From Candidatus Binataceae bacterium (GTDB lineage Bacteria; Desulfobacterota; Binatia; Binatales; Binataceae), in the NCBI GenBank assembly GCA_035294265.1, contig DATGLK010000015.1, positions 1 through 36,020 of the forward strand: 36,020 bases of DNA. Reading direction: 5' to 3'. This document shows, in pieces, positions 34,511 through 36,020 of this stretch; the stretch's first letter is position 1, and each line of letters opens with the position of its first letter. Under the pieces are notes generated by a model that worked only from the letters and a program-made list of their open reading frames with translations, ran no database searches and was not told the DNA's origin. Position numbers and translations under genes: made by a program.

Positions 34511-35620
34511 TTAGGGGGCGGGAGACTCGGGAATGGTGGGATGCTGACCACCGCCCTCTTGTAATTTTTTTTGCATCAACGAGGAAATCAGCGGTCCGTG
34601 CGTATTGCTGATATCGATGGCAGCTTCCACCGACAGGCCCAGGCGCAATTGCTTATCGGGGGGAGCCGGCTTATCGAAGACGATCTTGACCGGTACCCGC
34701 TGCACGACCTTGACCCAGTTGCCAGTGGCATTTTCGGGTGGCAGCAGTGAGAAGGCGGCACCGGTGCCAAGCGCGATGGAATCGACCCGGCCCTCGAAGG
34801 TGAATCCGGGGTAGATGTCGGCGCTAACGGCGACCGGTTGCCCTACCCGCACATAGGTCAATTGGTTTTCCTTGAAATTGGCGGTCACGTACAAGCTGTC
34901 CACCGGCACAATCGCCAGCAGCGGCTCACCGGCTTCCACCCGGTTGCCGGGGTCGACGTTCTTGCGGGTGATTACCCCCCCCAATGGAGCATTGATTTTG
35001 GTGTAGGAGAGATTGAGCATGGCAGTTTTGAGCTCGGCTTCGGCCTGTTTGACCACCGGCAGGTCGTAACGGGCATGATCGGCTACGTCGCCGCCCAAGG
35101 TGGCGCGCGCGCGGACCACGCCCTGTTGCGCCAGGGCCAGTTCGGCTTGGGCTGCGCGGTAAGCGGTCAGAGCCTGATCGTAGGATTGTTGCGAGATCAC
35201 TCCGGTGGCCAACAAGGCCTTGGCGCGTTCGTAATCGCGCTTGGTCTGATAGATTTGGGCGCGCGCCAGCCGCACCGCGGCCCCAGCCTCGGTCAATTGG
35301 GCGAACTGCTCGTCGACCAGCAGGCGGGCACGTGCCAATTGCGCCCGCGCCTGTTCCACCGCCACCGCGTATTTTTTGTCGTCGAGGAGAACCAGCGGGT
35401 CGCCCCGTTTAACGATCCAATTGTCGTCGATAAAAACGCTTTTGACAGTGCCATTGATGCGCGAGGAGATCAGCACCACCTGGCCGTCGACGTAGGCGTC
35501 GTCGGTTGAGACGTGACTCATTTCAAAGCGGTAGTAACGCAGAGCCGGGCGGAAGCCCACTATTATCACGGCGATAATGACCGCGACCAAAACTACACGC
35601 TTAATTGAAATTCGCTGCAT
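34511..35620 (-). CDS. EmrA/HlyD family membrane fusion (periplasmic adaptor) protein
   Basis: A 369-residue adaptor from ATG 35620, chosen over a TTG three codons upstream. A single N-terminal membrane anchor lies at about 8-24. The motif STDDAYVDG (38-46) opens the lipoyl/barrel-sandwich half, residues about 85-200 are a long Ala-rich heptad-like coiled coil, the second lipoyl half includes INAPLGGVITRKNVDPGNRV (209-228), and a beta-barrel domain with NWVKVVQRVPVKI (301-313) follows. These features are those of EmrA-type proteins, which link an inner-membrane MFS exporter to an outer-membrane TolC-like channel. No MFS transporter or TolC gene is found within the window; the 98-residue fragment just upstream is not one, and 34414-34510 downstream holds no gene. 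The partner is thus probably elsewhere. Confidence 0.93.
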   Translation of the reverse strand: MQRISIKRVVLVAVIIAVIIVGFRPALRYYRFEMSHVSTDDAYVDGQVVLISSRINGTVKSVFIDDNWIVKRGDPLVLLDDKKYAVAVEQARAQLARARLLVDEQFAQLTEAGAAVRLARAQIYQTKRDYERAKALLATGVISQQSYDQALTAYRAAQAELALAQQGVVRARATLGGDVADHARYDLPVVKQAEAELKTAMLNLSYTKINAPLGGVITRKNVDPGNRVEAGEPLLAIVPVDSLYVTANFKENQLTYVRVGQPVAVSADIYPGFTFEGRVDSIALGTGAAFSLLPPENATGNWVKVVQRVPVKIVFDKPAPPDKQLRLGLSVEAAIDISNTHGPLISSLMQKKLQEGGGQHPTIPESPAP

Positions 35621-35723
35621 TCCCGACAATCCGCCATCAAGCCAGCGGTGCTTTAGGCAGACTGTCGCTTACTATGCCCCACGGCGTGATATCAGGCGAT
35701 AGCGTACCCGCGTGGCGCCGGCC

Positions 35724-36020
35724 TCACGGGCATTGCGAAACCAGGCTGATCGAGGTTCCAACTTGGGTCTCTTTGAGCTGACCATTGATCATCAGGTCTA
35801 TGACCATCGGCTTGAGGGTATAATTGGTGGTCTTCACGAACACGCCGTCGATCTGACCACGCGCCTGCCCCACCAGGTAAAGCGAAGGGGCGATGGTCGC
35901 ATTCTGGTAAGCGTTATTGTTGCTTTCCACCAGGCTTTGGTAATAGTCGCCGGCAGGCGCATTGACGTAGAAGCGGGCGTCGCATTCAGGCGGCGGCGCG
36001 ATGGCGGAGAGGGTCTGGCC
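35724..36020 (-). CDS. C-terminal part of an unknown protein, cut by the window end
   Basis: The minus-strand frame is open from the window edge at 36020 down to a stop at 35724, giving 98 residues with no stop, so its start lies outside the window. The visible part begins GQTLSAIAPPPECDARFYVN and ends TSISLVSQCP. It has two cysteines, in PPPEC and SQCP, that could form a disulfide in an exported protein. It contains FVKTTNYTLKPMVID and IDGVFVKTT-like strands of beta character. I do not recognise a family. It is upstream of the EmrA-like gene on the same strand with a 103-bp gap, so it may or may not be co-transcribed with it. Most of its length is hidden, so function is not assignable. Confidence 0.6.
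   Translation of the reverse strand, partial: GQTLSAIAPPPECDARFYVNAPAGDYYQSLVESNNNAYQNATIAPSLYLVGQARGQIDGVFVKTTNYTLKPMVIDLMINGQLKETQVGTSISLVSQCP

Overview
This is a GC-rich, densely coded chromosomal stretch with about 23 protein genes on both strands. I see no rRNA, tRNA, CRISPR array, insertion sequence or phage gene. The gene content fits a Gram-negative, probably aerobic soil or water bacterium: an NtrC-type sigma-54 regulator, an EmrA-type membrane fusion protein, the two-subunit (PA/PB) glycine decarboxylase, a class III aminotransferase resembling the hopanoid-modifying HpnO, a type III polyketide synthase, and secreted beta-propeller proteins with Thr/Pro-rich linkers. An uncultured lineage such as Candidatus Binatota is a guess from this mix and cannot be proven from the window.

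Layout. 30-2608 (minus): HpnO-like aminotransferase followed by a type III polyketide synthase. 3052-5765 (plus): a translationally coupled membrane sensor kinase and NtrC-family regulator. 5959-10163 (minus): an Lrp/AsnC regulator, a secreted NHL-like beta-propeller frame interrupted by one in-frame TGA, and an M20 peptidase. 10311-18886 (plus): a one-carbon/methionine block, metH-metF-gcvT-gcvPA-gcvPB. 18970-21858 (minus): a 962-residue exported protein with a beta-propeller and three nearly identical Ig-like modules. 22342-24639 (minus): an aldo/keto reductase and a dienelactone hydrolase fused to a SnoaL-like domain, separated by a strong hairpin. 24835-32557 (plus): a GlcG/HbpS-like protein, a full-length Lhr helicase and aconitase A. 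32808-36020: an APH-like phosphotransferase (minus), a small membrane protein (plus), an EmrA/HlyD-type fusion protein (minus) and the C-terminus of an unknown protein cut by the window edge (minus).

How the genes work together. The clearest pathway is the one-carbon block. Glycine cleavage makes 5,10-methylene-THF, MetF reduces it to 5-methyl-THF, and cobalamin-dependent MetH uses that to methylate homocysteine. An Lrp/AsnC regulator lies divergently beside metH and is the natural candidate regulator. The cluster lacks gcvH, the lipoyl carrier between the P and T proteins, so that gene must be elsewhere. The other genes are mostly one- or two-gene units without an obvious shared pathway.

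The observations most worth following are the single TGA that splits the beta-propeller frame in mid-repeat, the missing gcvH, the pairing of an HpnO-like aminotransferase with a type III PKS, and the near-identical internal modules of the large exported protein. I did not find convincing evidence of a wholly new system.
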